Below are positions 15,449 to 22,899 of a stretch of 64,000 bases of DNA, one piece after another; positions within the stretch are counted from its first letter, which is position 1; each line of letters starts with the position of its first letter. The position numbers were made by a program, and so were the translations under genes. Below the pieces are notes generated by a model. The model was given only the letters and a program-made list of their open reading frames with translations, did not search any database and was not told the origin of the DNA. The stretch is from CAZAYY01 sp964489525 (GTDB taxonomy: Bacteria; Chloroflexota; Anaerolineae; Anaerolineales; JABWBV01): contig CAZAYY010000004.1 of assembly GCA_964489525.1 (NCBI GenBank), positions 1 to 64,000 on the forward strand, in the 5' to 3' direction.

Positions 15449-15934
15449 TTACTTAATATCCAGGTTAAATAGGACGGTGTCGGATTGCCCCTCTGCCGTG
15501 ATGTTTAATTTCACTTCCCAGAACCCGGTCATTTGAAAGCGCAAGCCCTCCACCCGGTATTGCCCATTGCCCAGGTATTCGGTCACTTTGGGGTTGGTCG
15601 GTAATCCATGTCCATGTTGGGGCATGCCCCCATCCACGAAGATCGTCGCGTCTTCGACCGGTTGGCCACCGGCTGTGTTGACAGTCAATGTCCAGGTGTG
15701 GATTTGGTTCAGAGGAACACTTTCCATGTCGCTGCTCCAGGACACCTGATATAGCCCGTTATCTGACAGGCGTGAGGTGGCTTTATCCAGATTAGCAGGC
15801 GCAGCTTCACCGCCCATCATCAGGGGATGTAGGTAACGTGCCCCCAAGACCGGCATGAGCAAAATCAGGCCGATAATAATGATAATTGTGGTTGCTGCGG
15901 CAGTAGCAATCACGCTGCGTTGTTGTTTGTTCAT
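15449..15934 (-). CDS. YtkA/FixH-like membrane-anchored protein
   Basis: A 161-residue protein with one N-terminal membrane helix (TIIIIIGLILLMPVLGARYL) and an extracytoplasmic beta-sandwich domain. WTLTVNTAGGQPVEDATIFVDGGMPQHGHGLPT is the recognisable YtkA-type core; the methionine and histidines of MPQHGHG could bind copper. YtkA/FixH-like proteins are often found with cytochrome oxidases and copper proteins. Here it directly precedes the di-heme peroxidase gene and has AAGGAAGG upstream of its start. A role in maturation or as a partner of the peroxidase is inferred only from this arrangement. Confidence 0.75.
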   Translation of the reverse strand: MNKQQRSVIATAAATTIIIIIGLILLMPVLGARYLHPLMMGGEAAPANLDKATSRLSDNGLYQVSWSSDMESVPLNQIHTWTLTVNTAGGQPVEDATIFVDGGMPQHGHGLPTNPKVTEYLGNGQYRVEGLRFQMTGFWEVKLNITAEGQSDTVLFNLDIK

Positions 15935-16019
15935 TTTACCTTCCTTTATGCGTTATTAAAGATAATTTTAGTCCGATATTGTGTTGTTTGGATGAAGTAT
16001 TGATGAATGTTTGATAAAG

Positions 16020-17732
16020 TCATTTACTGTTTGTCAGCCAGGAAAGCCGGGATTGTGTTCTGCGCTGCCAATGGATGGCCGGAGCTGAGTAACGCAGTTG
16101 GTCGGCTAACGCCTTACCAAGCAATCCCAGGGCCGGCTCATCGCCAAAAAAGTGGGTTCGGTATTCACCGCTGCCCATGAAGCCAACCCGGCGGTTAAGC
16201 AGGTTGAGGCGCAGCTTGTTATCGGGGAGATGGTTTTTGCCATTGAGCAGGTCTTTGAATGCCGAAGACATCCACGGGAAGCGGCCGAACTCAGCCTTAA
16301 TCGCCGCCACAGTCTGGTCTACATCAGCCTCGTCGTCCGGGTTTACTTGGTCCATCAAGGCATCTATCTTTTCCTGAATCTCAAAAAAGAGGGGGAATCC
16401 CCCTCCGGCCAGGCGGTGGGGTTTCATCAGCGCAAGGTATTTTTCCCGGTCGCCTTTAGCCCGGTAGCGGTTGGTGATCAGGCGTAGATACTCAAGGTAA
16501 GCACCCAGCAGCCAGAGAACTTCGTACATATTCCAAAGTTTGAAGTTTCCCCAGGATTTGAACGAACTGGCGACCAACCGATCGTGCATCTGAATGTAGT
16601 TGAGGGTCATTTCTTCCAGGGGTGCAAAGGCCTCGGCAGAGTAATCTCCGGTTTGTTTGGCTTTGAGCAGCAGGTCAGCCATCAGAAAAATGCTGGCATG
16701 GGTGAGATACAGCCCTTTGGAATAGAGCGGGTCAATAAAACCGGCTGCATGGGCAAGCAACGCGACCCGGTTAGCCACAATATGATGGGCTGAATATTGC
16801 AGGCGGTCTATTCGCATCCAATCGCGCACCGGGCGGGCGTCTTTGAGTTGGGCGTGCAGGTCGGGGAACTGTTGGATAAATTGACCGAATTCTTCTTCGG
16901 GGGTTAAGTCATTGCGCTGGGGGTAAAGGCGTGGGTCAAGCTGCAAACCGACGCTGCAAAGCGGATTGGTGGATTGGGTATGGTTATTGAATGGGATCAC
17001 CCACAACCAGCCCCCTCTAAAAATGTGATGCAGTGTGCCCTCAGAAAGGCGGTAAGGGTGTCCGAACTCAGATGTACTTAAGCTTGTGTTGTTGAAGCAA
17101 GGCACATCCACCATGTGGGTAAAAATGGTGCGTGAAAAACTCAGGCTCTCGCGGTGCCGCCAGCCGTACTTTTGGGCAAGAATGGATTTCATCCCGCCCG
17201 CGTCAATAATATAGGCCGCCCGGTATGTTTTCCCTTTTTGGGTATGGATGTCAACCTCATTTTCCAGGACATCAATATCCTGGATAAAGGTGTTCTGCAG
17301 CACCACAGCGCCATATGAGATCGCAACACTGGTGAGGAAGTAATCCGAATCCTGGCGGGAGATGTGGATTTCATGGCCATAAGGCATTTTGGGAATCACA
17401 GCCTGCAGGCTTTTCTGCGGGGCAACCCGTTGACCGGAGGTGTGGTGAATAAAACTAAAATGGCGTTTGACCCCATGGGATGTGCCGATATACGGGTAAA
17501 AATTTTCCGAACTATAATACGCCAGTTCGGGCACATCGTAAAATTCAGCCAGGGCGCGCATAGCCTCGGAGGTTTCAAGAATCATGGATTCTCCGATCGT
17601 GAAGCGCGGGTGGCTGCCGCCTTCAAACACAATTACGCGCATTCCCTGGCGGGCCAGGATGGCAGCCAGGGTGGAGCCACCGATTCCTGAGCCAATGATT
17701 GCAACGTCGTAGATGAGATTTTCTTCAGCCAT
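16020..17732 (-). CDS. Flavin-dependent halogenase-like FAD oxidoreductase
   Basis: A 570-residue flavoprotein. FAD-binding GSGIGGSTLAAILA is at about 15-28, followed by FEGGSHPRFTIGES, the typical second segment of halogenases and geranylgeranyl-reductase-like proteins. The segment GVKRHFSFIHH contains Lys89 at about the place of the halogenase catalytic lysine, and WLWVIP (242-247) fits the W-x-W-x-I-P motif of flavin-dependent halogenases. The C-terminal third is longer than in simple monooxygenases. The start at 17732 has GGAG 8 nt upstream; an earlier in-frame start would run into the redoxin gene. No biosynthetic genes for a halogenated product lie nearby, so a halogenase activity is plausible but unproven. 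Confidence 0.75.
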   Translation of the reverse strand: MAEENLIYDVAIIGSGIGGSTLAAILARQGMRVIVFEGGSHPRFTIGESMILETSEAMRALAEFYDVPELAYYSSENFYPYIGTSHGVKRHFSFIHHTSGQRVAPQKSLQAVIPKMPYGHEIHISRQDSDYFLTSVAISYGAVVLQNTFIQDIDVLENEVDIHTQKGKTYRAAYIIDAGGMKSILAQKYGWRHRESLSFSRTIFTHMVDVPCFNNTSLSTSEFGHPYRLSEGTLHHIFRGGWLWVIPFNNHTQSTNPLCSVGLQLDPRLYPQRNDLTPEEEFGQFIQQFPDLHAQLKDARPVRDWMRIDRLQYSAHHIVANRVALLAHAAGFIDPLYSKGLYLTHASIFLMADLLLKAKQTGDYSAEAFAPLEEMTLNYIQMHDRLVASSFKSWGNFKLWNMYEVLWLLGAYLEYLRLITNRYRAKGDREKYLALMKPHRLAGGGFPLFFEIQEKIDALMDQVNPDDEADVDQTVAAIKAEFGRFPWMSSAFKDLLNGKNHLPDNKLRLNLLNRRVGFMGSGEYRTHFFGDEPALGLLGKALADQLRYSAPAIHWQRRTQSRLSWLTNSK

Positions 17733-17764
17733 GCAATGTTCTCCATTTGGGTTGGAAGGTTTAC

Positions 17765-18337
17765 TCAAGAACCGGTAGATGATGCATTTTCCTGGATCTT
17801 TCGCAGGGTTTGGAGCAGGTTTTCAACCGCCGGGCGATCGGTTGGGTCGTGGCTGGGATGGACCAGTCGTAAAACGCCGTTTTTATCCACAATAAAATCC
17901 CCGCCTAACTGGGAGGTATCTTCGCCTGGTTCAGCGCCATGGCTTTTTTTGCCAGCCAGCCATGCTTTGAGATAATACCACCTTGTTCCCAGGGTACGGG
18001 ATCGCCAATAGGAGCGTTCCAAACCGTAAGCCTGGTAAACCCGTCGGTCAGGGTCCAGCAGCACCTTGAAGGATTGGCAAGACTCCTGAAGCCAACGTTG
18101 GACAGCAGGCAACGTGCCGAAGGAGACCACTACCACGCGGGTATTCAATGCATCCAGTTGTTTTTTTTGGTGGCACAACTGTGCCACATGCTCCTGGCAA
18201 GGTATTCAGCCAAGGTGACGCAGGAACACCAGCAGCAGGTGTTCCTCCCGGGGGCGGGTTGGATCGAGCTTGAACGGCTCACCCTCTGCGCTGGTCAGGG
18301 AAAAGCCTGGGGCGATGGTTCCTTTTTTAAGCATCAT
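17765..18337 (-). CDS. Selenoprotein: AhpC/TSA-type redoxin with UxxC active site
   Basis: Read through one in-frame UGA (18208-18206), this is a 190-residue peroxiredoxin-like thioredoxin-fold protein: MMLKKGTIAPGFSL, then VFLRHLG-U-IPCQEHVAQL, and later GGDFIVDKNGVLRLVH. In relatives the sequence at this place is FLRHxGC-x-x-C, so the UGA replaces the first redox-active cysteine (U44) and Cys47 is the partner. The frame is continuous on both sides, a start with AGGA upstream exists at 18337, and a perfect hairpin lies at the right distance behind the UGA. A conventional annotation would call a 140-residue fragment starting at GTG 18187 and miss the active site. It probably reduces peroxides or disulfides. 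An alternative is a nonsense-mutated pseudogene, less likely given the exact position and the hairpin. Confidence 0.85.
18170..18187 (-). promoter_or_regulatory. Bacterial SECIS hairpin of the redoxin selenoprotein
   Basis: On the mRNA, GUGGCAC (18187-18181) and GUGCCAC (18176-18170) form a perfect 7-bp stem around the loop AGUU, with a G at loop position 2. The loop begins 25 nt after the UGA, within the 16-37 nt window described for bacterial SECIS elements. The hairpin should bind SelB and direct selenocysteine insertion. Confidence 0.75.
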
Positions 18338-18451
18338 TCATTTGTCCTATCTTCGAGGTATCCATATACTATATCAGATTCAGGGGTGATATTTATTCTT
18401 ACTTAGGGGTTGTTTCGGGTTTGAACCTTACCGGTTTTCCCGGGATTGTCA

Positions 18452-19699
18452 TCACGGGGTGTAAACTCTGGTGCTTGGTTTAAAGGCAGCCCAGGAAAAC
18501 CAGAAATGGTTAATGGATACGACAGGGGTCAACTGGCTGCCAGCCAGTGGGCCGGAGATGGCCTCACCCAACAAGTTCCAGGTGGAGCCAGTTTCTGCGT
18601 CCTGGAATTGCCCGTTGCCGGCTGAACCTTGTGGCAAGAATGACAGCGTTTGTTGGTTCACCACCCTGGAAAAGGCGGCTGCTGCGCCAATATCGCGCCC
18701 ATCATAGGTGTACTGTGTGTCCAGTGGGGAGGCCGTGCCGCTGGCCCAAAAAACAACTACCGCTTCCCCGCCAACATTGTCGTTAACGACTCCCTGGGCA
18801 GCCAGTATGGGGTAGGGGTAAGCTGTAGCTTCCATTGCGGTCTCAATTGTCAGAACTCTTTCCATCGGCAGAAGGGTGCCAGGCGTGGCTGGCCCCTGGT
18901 ATAAAAAAGGCGGTTGGTTGATATCATCATAGCCAGCATAGGGGTTGCGTCCATACGATCGGGCATAGCCGGTTTCCCTGGAGAGCACACTTCCGTCGGG
19001 ATATTGAGAGCGGAACGTATCCCAGGAGAGGATGACAGCCGGGTAGAAACTCAACCGCTTTCCAGCAAACTCGCCAGCAATCGCTTCACCGGACGCTTGC
19101 TGCCACCAGGTTTCGGTTTGGCGGTCATACATAATCAGGTTGCTGAATCGCAGCCGGCCTGTGGTGCCAAAATCCAGCATCTGGTTTTCAAATGTTCGTT
19201 CGAAAACAATCGCGGTGTTGCACAGTGGACAAAAGGTCACGGTGAGAGGAACCCCACCTAAAGTGTCATTGACAATTTCGTGCCACATCAGAATTTGAAT
19301 TGGGTAGGCCCGGGCTTCCTCATTGACTTGAACCAGGATAACTGGCTCCAGGGGTTTCAGCCATGGATTGGCTTCATTGACCGAGACATACTTGAGCTCG
19401 TCAATCGCCGGGATGCCATCTTTCTCGGGGCCACCGGATAAAATCTCTTTGTAAGAAACCGTATGTTTTGAGAAATCGGTTGTAAACTCGAATGAGGCCC
19501 CTGCCGGGGGATTTTCAGGTGGCGAGATCAGGCCGGGGATTGTGGTTGGGGCCGCTTCAACCTGGGGTGTAACCTCCTGGCTGGGCGGGGTCGTCTCCCC
19601 GAGGGTTTCTTTGACGGGGGGTGTTTGGGATGCTTCAGGCGCTGTACAGGCGGCTAATACCAGCCAAAGACCGAGTAACAGGAATGTGATTGGTTTCAT
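18452..19699 (-). CDS. DUF3179 domain lipoprotein
   Basis: A 415-residue lipoprotein with lipobox LVLAAC (Cys18), a Thr/Pro-rich linker and a DUF3179 domain. Diagnostic segments are DGIPAIDELKYV, ARAYPIQILMWHEIVNDTLGG, VTFCPLCNTAIVFER and the later SRETGYARSYGRNPYAGYDD. The CPLC pair may bind a metal or form a disulfide. The function of DUF3179 proteins is unknown; they are outer-surface or periplasmic. It begins two nt behind the thioredoxin reductase gene, so the two are probably co-transcribed. A 114-nt gap with a possible TATAGT -10 box separates it from the redoxin gene downstream. Confidence 0.85.
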   Translation of the reverse strand: MKPITFLLLGLWLVLAACTAPEASQTPPVKETLGETTPPSQEVTPQVEAAPTTIPGLISPPENPPAGASFEFTTDFSKHTVSYKEILSGGPEKDGIPAIDELKYVSVNEANPWLKPLEPVILVQVNEEARAYPIQILMWHEIVNDTLGGVPLTVTFCPLCNTAIVFERTFENQMLDFGTTGRLRFSNLIMYDRQTETWWQQASGEAIAGEFAGKRLSFYPAVILSWDTFRSQYPDGSVLSRETGYARSYGRNPYAGYDDINQPPFLYQGPATPGTLLPMERVLTIETAMEATAYPYPILAAQGVVNDNVGGEAVVVFWASGTASPLDTQYTYDGRDIGAAAAFSRVVNQQTLSFLPQGSAGNGQFQDAETGSTWNLLGEAISGPLAGSQLTPVVSINHFWFSWAAFKPSTRVYTP

Positions 19700-19701
19700 G
19701 G

Positions 19702-20946
19702 CTACACCATTTTCAAATATTCTCGAATCATCAGCGCAGCGCTGGCGCCCTCTCCGGCAGCAGAGGCTACCTGTTTCGTGCTTCCCTGGCGCAAATCCCC
19801 GGCTGCGAAGATCCCAGGGATACTGGTTTCTAAAAACATGGGTTCCCGGTTCTCAAATCCCGGGAATTTTTCACCCTGATGAAGAAGGTCGTGACCGGTG
19901 ATCACAAAACCCCAGGGAGTGGTGCGGATGCCGGTTCCTTGCAGAAAGCTGGTGTTCGGGGTTAAGCCGATAAAGACAAAAACACCGGCGGGATGGATGG
20001 TCTTCGATGTGTCCTCTCCTGGCTGTCTGATTTCGACCGCATTGAGTTTGCCATTTTTACCCAGGAATTTTTCAACCTGGGTATTGTAGTGGATTTTGAT
20101 TTGGGGGTGAGAAACGACTTTTTCCACAATGACCTGGCTGGCGGTCAATTGACTGCCCCGCACCAACAGGTTGATTTTACGGGCAAACCTGGTCAGAAAC
20201 AGGCTTTCTTCTGTGGCACTGTTACCGCCGCCCACAACTGCGATTTCCTGGTTTTTGTAGAAGGGCCCGTCGCAGGTGGCACAAAAGTGAATACCCGCGC
20301 CAACATAATCTTCTTCACCAGCAACCCCAAGTCTTTTATAACGGCTGCCTGTGGCCAGCAGCAGGGCTCGGGCAGAGTACCTACTGCCATCGGCGTTTTC
20401 GACGATGTGGTAGTTGTTCTGGGATAAAATTTGCACTACTTCTTGAGCCTGGAGCATTTCCACTCCAAATCTGGCGGCTTGCTGGCGCAGTTGTAAGGCA
20501 AATTCTTCTCCGGTTACGCCCTCCGAAAACCCCGGAACATTGTCCAACCGTTCGGTTGCGGCAGCCTGGCCGCCCAGGGCGGCGCGTTCGATTACGAGAG
20601 TTTCGATTCCTTCTCGTGCTGTGTACAGCCCGGCAGTCAGGCCAGCTGGGCCCCCGCCTAAAATAATCAGGTCATAGTGGCTGCGGTTTGCGCTGGTTTT
20701 AAGTTCTAGCTTGCGGGCAAGTTCGGCATTGGATGGTTCAACCAGGATGCTGCCATCTCCAAATTCGATGGTGGGGATGATGCGCTTGCCCTGGTTTTTC
20801 TCCAGAACATATTTCTCGCCCTCTGGATCCTGTTCGATGTCTACCCATTCATAAGGGATTTGATGTTCTCCCAGAAATTGTTTGCTGCGCCGGCAATCGG
20901 GGCACCAGTAAGCGCCATATACGGTGATTTTCGGGTATTGGGTCAT
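19702..20946 (-). CDS. Glutaredoxin-thioredoxin reductase fusion
   Basis: A 414-residue two-domain enzyme. Residues 1-80 are a glutaredoxin-like domain with active-site WCPDC (Cys15, Cys18) and the cis-proline segment RIIPTI. Residues from about 90 on are a thioredoxin reductase: FAD motif LIILGGGPAGLTAGLYTAR, the redox pair CATC (Cys222, Cys225), and an FAD C-terminal motif GIFAAGDLRQGSTKQV. The fused glutaredoxin may receive electrons directly from the CATC pair and pass them to downstream proteins. GGAGG precedes the start. The gene stands divergently from the sigma factor gene and upstream of the selenoprotein redoxin, making it a natural electron donor for that protein (inference). Confidence 0.92.
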   Translation of the reverse strand: MTQYPKITVYGAYWCPDCRRSKQFLGEHQIPYEWVDIEQDPEGEKYVLEKNQGKRIIPTIEFGDGSILVEPSNAELARKLELKTSANRSHYDLIILGGGPAGLTAGLYTAREGIETLVIERAALGGQAAATERLDNVPGFSEGVTGEEFALQLRQQAARFGVEMLQAQEVVQILSQNNYHIVENADGSRYSARALLLATGSRYKRLGVAGEEDYVGAGIHFCATCDGPFYKNQEIAVVGGGNSATEESLFLTRFARKINLLVRGSQLTASQVIVEKVVSHPQIKIHYNTQVEKFLGKNGKLNAVEIRQPGEDTSKTIHPAGVFVFIGLTPNTSFLQGTGIRTTPWGFVITGHDLLHQGEKFPGFENREPMFLETSIPGIFAAGDLRQGSTKQVASAAGEGASAALMIREYLKMV

Positions 20947-21000
20947 GTTCTTTTGCCTCCGGGCTATTGACGCAATCCACGAGGGTTTAATTACGCATCC

Positions 21001-21017
21001 AAAACGGAAACCGTTTT
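21001..21017. repeat. Inverted repeat between trxR fusion and sigma factor genes
   Basis: AAAACGG and CCGTTTT flank a 3-nt AAA spacer, and the right arm is followed by TTCCG, so a second overlapping pairing CGGAAA/TTTCCG is also possible. It lies in the 129-nt divergent region, about 45 nt upstream of the sigma -10 box. It may be an operator; a terminator is unlikely as no plus-strand gene precedes it. Confidence 0.45.
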
Positions 21018-21063
21018 TTCCGATTCAATCTGAAATCTGCCGATGACTCTGGTGAAGTTTGAG

Positions 21064-21069
21064 TATAAT
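21064..21069 (+). promoter_or_regulatory. TATAAT -10 box of a leaderless sigma factor gene
   Basis: A perfect TATAAT is followed by six nt (GACTGC) and the ATG at 21076. Transcription would begin at or within one or two bases of the start codon, giving a leaderless mRNA. No convincing -35 hexamer was found at 16-18 nt. The same spacing recurs at 43670 and 54068. Confidence 0.6.
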
Positions 21070-21075
21070 GACTGC

Positions 21076-21714
21076 ATGGCACGCAGTAATGAGCAGTGGT
21101 TGGTAGATTTGCAATCCGGTGGAGATTCCCAGGCAGCGGCCCTGGAGGATTTGGCCGCCCTTGTTCGCAGGAATTTGCCTTTTGGCCTGGCCCCATTCCT
21201 GCCCCAGCATCACCCTGAATTTGAATTCCTGGCGGATGATATCACCCAGGAAACGCTGCTGCGGGTTTTGGATCGTTTGCATACCTTTGAAGGGCGCAGC
21301 CAGTTCACCACCTGGGTCCAAAAAATTGCGATACGCCTGGCCTTTTCCGAACTGCGCCGCCGCCGCTGGAAAGATGTTTCGTTGGATGCAGGGTTGGAAA
21401 GGGACGATGAACCGGCAATGCCTGAACCTGCGGATACCCAGGCTCCGCCCGAAACCCTGGTTGAGCGCAAAGATTTAATCTTGTGGCTGAGGCGGCTGAT
21501 GCACCAGGAGCTTTCTCAAAAACAAAAGACAGCCATCCATGCGGTTGCCATTCAGGGCATTCCTATGGAGGAGGTTGCTCGCAAAATGGGTATGAATCGC
21601 AATGCGCTGTATAAACTGCTGCACGATGCCCGAAAAAAGCTCAAGCAGCGGGTAGAAGCGGCCGGGTACAAGGCAGAGGCAATCCTGGCAGTTTTCGAGG
21701 AAGGCGCGAAGTAA
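21076..21714 (+). CDS. ECF-type RNA polymerase sigma factor
   Basis: A 212-residue sigma-70 family protein. Region 2 is visible in FLADDITQETLLRVLDRLHTFEGRSQFTTWVQKIAIRLAFSELRRRRW-type sequence (helix with DITQE and the -10 recognition WV-KIA part). Region 4 is at the C-terminus: LSQKQKTAIHAVAIQGIPMEEVARKMGMNRNALYKLLHDARKKLK. The start ATG 21076 was preferred over ATG 21043 because a TATAAT lies between them. It is followed by a zinc-finger protein gene and a deiodinase-like selenoprotein gene in the same direction. Its target promoters are not recognisable, but the neighbourhood suggests a role in redox stress. Confidence 0.88.
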   Translation: MARSNEQWLVDLQSGGDSQAAALEDLAALVRRNLPFGLAPFLPQHHPEFEFLADDITQETLLRVLDRLHTFEGRSQFTTWVQKIAIRLAFSELRRRRWKDVSLDAGLERDDEPAMPEPADTQAPPETLVERKDLILWLRRLMHQELSQKQKTAIHAVAIQGIPMEEVARKMGMNRNALYKLLHDARKKLKQRVEAAGYKAEAILAVFEEGAK

Positions 21715-21760
21715 GATGTGCGTTCTGGCTCGTGTCTATACATGAGAGAATCCTATTGAA

Positions 21761-22057
21761 ATGAAAAAACTTCTTAATTTCCTCCAAACCTTTTTTCGCC
21801 CACCCAGGCAACCCGAACCGGCTGTTGACCCGGGTGAGGGAAAATTAGCGCATATAATGGCTCATATGCTCGCCGTCACGAGCGACGTGGAGTTGGGTTG
21901 TGATGAGGTATTTGAGCTGATTGATCAGTATGCGGAGCTTGTTCAGCGAGGCGAGAAGCCGGAAAATATTATACTCCTGGTTGAAAAACACCTGGCCATG
22001 TGCCCGGAGTGTGCAGATGAGTACGAGGCGTTGAAAAGGGTGCTTGCCCATGGGTGA
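21761..22057 (+). CDS. Zinc-finger (ZAS-type) anti-sigma factor, soluble
   Basis: A 98-residue protein without a membrane helix. ELGCDEVFELIDQYAEL followed by VEKHLAMCPECADEYEALKRV gives Cys47 and the H-x3-C-x2-C motif (His77, Cys81, Cys84) of zinc-containing anti-sigma factors. In soluble ZAS proteins such as RsrA these cysteines sense thiol oxidation and release the partner sigma factor. It lies 46 nt behind the ECF sigma gene and overlaps the next gene by 8 nt. By position it should control that sigma factor. The redox-sensing role is an inference from the motif and neighbours. Confidence 0.75.
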   Translation: MKKLLNFLQTFFRPPRQPEPAVDPGEGKLAHIMAHMLAVTSDVELGCDEVFELIDQYAELVQRGEKPENIILLVEKHLAMCPECADEYEALKRVLAHG

Positions 22058-22742
22058 GTATAACTACGATTCTTTTATTCCTAAGAACTTTGAACCCTGG
22101 ATGAATTTTCACTTCAGCCCACCCCTGGGTAGGGCTGCCCCCGATTTTCCGCTTTGGAATTTGGATGAAACCCAGGCCTCATTAAGCTCGATTTGGTCGC
22201 AGCATGCTTATACCGTGGTGGAGTTTGGCAGTTTCACCTGACCATACTGTGGGATGGCGGCGCCATCCATGAATGCACTGGCGGACCGTTTTGCTTCGAA
22301 AGAGGTGGGTTCGATCTTTTTGTACACCCATGAAGCCCACCCCGGCGAAAATTATCCACACCTGACTTCTCTGGCGCAAAAGTTTCGCCACGCCCGAGCG
22401 CTGCGCGACATTCTTGGCGTTAACCGGCCCATCTTTGTGGATGCGTTGGATGGAGACTGCCACCGGGCGTATGGCTCGATGCCTAATATGACCTGGATTT
22501 TCACCCGCACAGGAATTCCTGTATATAAATCCGACTGGACCGACGCCAACAGCGTCGCGAACACCCTGGAATACCTGGTTGAAATCCCAAATCGAAGAAA
22601 ATTGGGCGAACGTTTGGCGCCTTTTCATGTCGAACGACTGGATTTTCGCAACCAGGACCGCGAGCAGTTTTACAACGGGTTGAATCGCAGCGGACCCCGC
22701 GCAGTGGAAGAATTTCGCAAGGCTTTCCCCGGAGGGGGGTAG
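22050..22742 (+). CDS. Selenoprotein: iodothyronine deiodinase-like thioredoxin-fold protein (UPYC)
   Basis: Read through one in-frame UGA (22239-22241) this is a 230-residue protein. It has RAAPDFPLWNLDETQASLS, then VVEFGSFT-U-PYCGMAAPSM, then FLYTHEAHPGENY and IFVDALDGDCHRAYGSMPNMTWIF. The segment FGSxT-U-P and the later EAH match vertebrate deiodinases (NFGSCTUPPF, EEAH), with the UGA at the selenocysteine position (U64). Cys67 replaces the usual phenylalanine and makes a UxxC pair. A perfect hairpin lies 17 nt behind the UGA. Without readthrough the locus would appear as two unconnected fragments. It follows the anti-sigma gene with an 8-nt overlap. A deiodinase reaction is unlikely in a bacterium; reductive dehalogenation or peroxide/disulfide reduction are possible. 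Confidence 0.88.
22252..22268 (+). promoter_or_regulatory. Bacterial SECIS hairpin of the deiodinase-like selenoprotein
   Basis: GGATGGC (22252-22258) pairs perfectly with GCCATCC (22262-22268) around the loop GGC, which starts with two G. The loop begins 17 nt after the UGA, within the 16-37 nt window of bacterial SECIS elements. Tight stem, G-starting loop and correct distance together support selenocysteine insertion. Confidence 0.75.
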
Positions 22743-22899
22743 TCTGATGATTGCCCTCGTGGGCAACGAACACCGGGTCGCCAACCCCAAATCGCAAACG
22801 AAATTTTAGGTTGGAACCCAGTTGATTTTTATCGGTGACCAGGAGCCGATGGAACAGGTCAAAGCACTGATCGCCCACCCGCTCGCCAGTTCTGTTTGA
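22743..22899 (+). other. Short convergent interval with an interrupted coding-like frame
   Basis: Between the selenoprotein stop and the aldo/keto reductase stop no full gene fits. One frame from ATG 22747 reads 20 codons to a TAG at 22807 and then continues in the same frame with LIFIGDQEPMEQVKALIAHPLASSV to TGA 22899. It looks like part of a protein, but neither half has a recognised family. It could be a gene remnant. No terminator was found for either convergent gene. Confidence 0.25.

Noticed and set aside
17765..18187. A 140-residue redoxin starting at GTG 18187
   Set aside because: This version lacks the active-site segment and its start lies inside the SECIS-like hairpin; the readthrough version from 18337 restores a full family-length protein.
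22044..22241. A separate 65-residue protein ending at TGA 22239
   Set aside because: The same frame continues directly with deiodinase-like sequence and the stop sits at the Sec position, so this is the N-terminal part of one selenoprotein, not a gene of its own.
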